Source of the DNA: Branchiostoma floridae
Lineage: Eukaryota > Chordata > Leptocardii > Amphioxiformes > Branchiostomatidae
Direction of reading: 5' to 3'
Length of the DNA stretch: 64,000 nt
Assembly (NCBI RefSeq): GCF_000003815.2
Contig: NC_049986.1
Span: 8,343,751-8,407,750, forward strand
A model generated the notes under the pieces. It saw only the letters and a program-made list of their open reading frames with translations. It made no database searches and was not told the DNA's origin. Shown here in pieces: positions 63,190 to 64,000 of the stretch (positions are counted from its first letter, which is position 1; the number at the start of each line of letters is the position of its first letter). The position numbers were made by a program, and so were the translations under genes.

Positions 63190-64000
63190 CATGTACAATG
63201 CGCGTATCAAATTACATGATGGTCTGTGAACCAACTCGTAATGTGGGGCAAACTTCGAACACCCTGGATCTGTTTCTCACCACAAATTCCACCTTAGTGG
63301 AGAGAGTCAAAATCTTACCAGGTCTCAGCGATCATGACATCCCGCTGATTGATGTTCAAGTAAAGCCCCAAACATCAAACTCAAAAGATCGGCTCATATA
63401 CCTGTGGAGGAAAGCTAACATCGATGCACTCCAGCAGGATATGGCAACATACAGTCGAGAGTTTGCAGACCAGGCTCAGCACAACACTGCCTCAGAAAAC
63501 TGGGAGCTGTTTAAGGCAGCCGTTAGTGGTGCTGCCAATAAGCATGTCCCCAGGAAAAAAGTGAGGCCACAATCCAACAAACCTTGGATAACTCCCCAGA
63601 TTCGCAAAGCTATGCGTAAGCGGTCTGAACTTTTTTCCAAGGCTAGGAGATCCAACTCCAATGAAGCCTGGGCAAAGTTCAAGAGGTGTAGGAAGGGCGT
63701 TAAGCAGAGAGTTAGGAAGGCCCATAGGGATTATGTCTCCAATTACCTGGAGTCTAACATCGAGGATAATCCCAAGGCCTTTTGGAGCTATGTCAAATCC
63801 ATCAGACAAGACTCTACTGGTGCGTCCGCCCTAAGACATCAGGGGGTGCTAACATCTGACCCCAAAGAAAAGGCTGATGCACTGGGGGCCCAGTTTGAGT
63901 CAGTGTTTACCAGGGAGGATAAGACCACCGTTCCTACCCTTGGCGAACCCAAAGCTCCAACTATCCCCTCCCTTAACATCACAGTGGAGGGGGTAGCCAA
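63190..64000 (+). mobile_element. Non-LTR retrotransposon ORF2 fragment (endonuclease end and linker), runs off the window
   Basis: An open frame, in frame with ATG at 63216, runs to the window edge without a stop. It starts MVCEPTRNVGQTSNTLDLF, includes LPGLSDHDIPL (the SDHD motif of apurinic-endonuclease-like LINE nucleases), and continues into the basic linker with KPWITPQIRKAMRKRSELF and ENPKAFWSYVKSIR-like residues that precede the reverse transcriptase. The N-terminal half of the endonuclease is missing. The intact frame suggests a young insertion. The type is CR1/L2/jockey-like. It may lie inside the 5' intron of the TMEM141-like gene, on the opposite strand. Confidence 0.88.

Overview
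The window is eukaryotic nuclear DNA, almost certainly from an invertebrate deuterostome and most likely a lancelet (Branchiostoma). The basis is metazoan genes with many short GT-AG introns, a fibrillar collagen of the vertebrate type XXIV/XXVII class, a large C2H2 zinc-finger array, and a dense layer of small inverted-repeat DNA transposons, tRNA-derived SINEs, mariner relatives and non-LTR retrotransposon pieces. Three runs of N (11299-11757, 13290-13389, 23642-23741) mark it as a draft assembly. The organism assignment is inference; gene structures were read from splice sites and reading frame.

Layout. (1) 1-3445: upstream or intronic sequence with repeats and no exon I can support. (2) 3446-36941, plus strand: the 3' majority of a clade C fibrillar collagen gene. 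It has 52 triple-helix exons (mostly 54 or 45 bp, all beginning with a Gly codon), a telopeptide exon, a newly proposed linker exon, and four COLFI (C-propeptide) exons ending in a stop. The 5' end lies before the window. (3) About 39.5-41.2 kb, minus strand: a low-complexity reading frame with nine 20-residue repeats and one in-frame TAG, convergent with the collagen gene. (4) 43332-52198, plus strand: a complete 10-exon gene for a 486-residue protein with a signal peptide, a JmjC/cupin-like domain, an EF-hand and a C-terminal HQEL, probably an ER-lumenal 2-oxoglutarate oxygenase. (5) 54115-55995, minus strand: a single-coding-exon protein with about 19 C2H2 fingers. (6) 58671-60554, plus strand: a two-exon protein with four C2H2 fingers followed by a FAR1/FLYWCH-like zinc-binding domain. 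(7) 61794-62588, minus strand: the last three exons of a small membrane protein resembling TMEM141. (8) About 63.2 kb to the end, plus strand: the endonuclease-to-RT linker of a non-LTR retrotransposon running off the window.

Relationships. The genes form no operon; each has its own strand, splice structure and, in several cases, a visible poly(A) signal. The two zinc-finger genes are divergent (head to head). The collagen and the HQEL oxygenase-like protein would both pass through the ER, and family members near collagens can be collagen-modifying, but a link here is only a hypothesis.

Most of the remaining sequence is mobile. Recognisable families include a CAGGGTTG-TIR element with 5-bp target duplications, an 8-bp-duplication (hAT-like) MITE, TA-flanked mariner derivatives including two copies with the same internal transposase deletion, a TTAA-flanked piggyBac-like MITE nested in a SINE, a nearly perfect 394-bp palindromic MITE, and a roughly 1-kb element framed by hairpin arrays.
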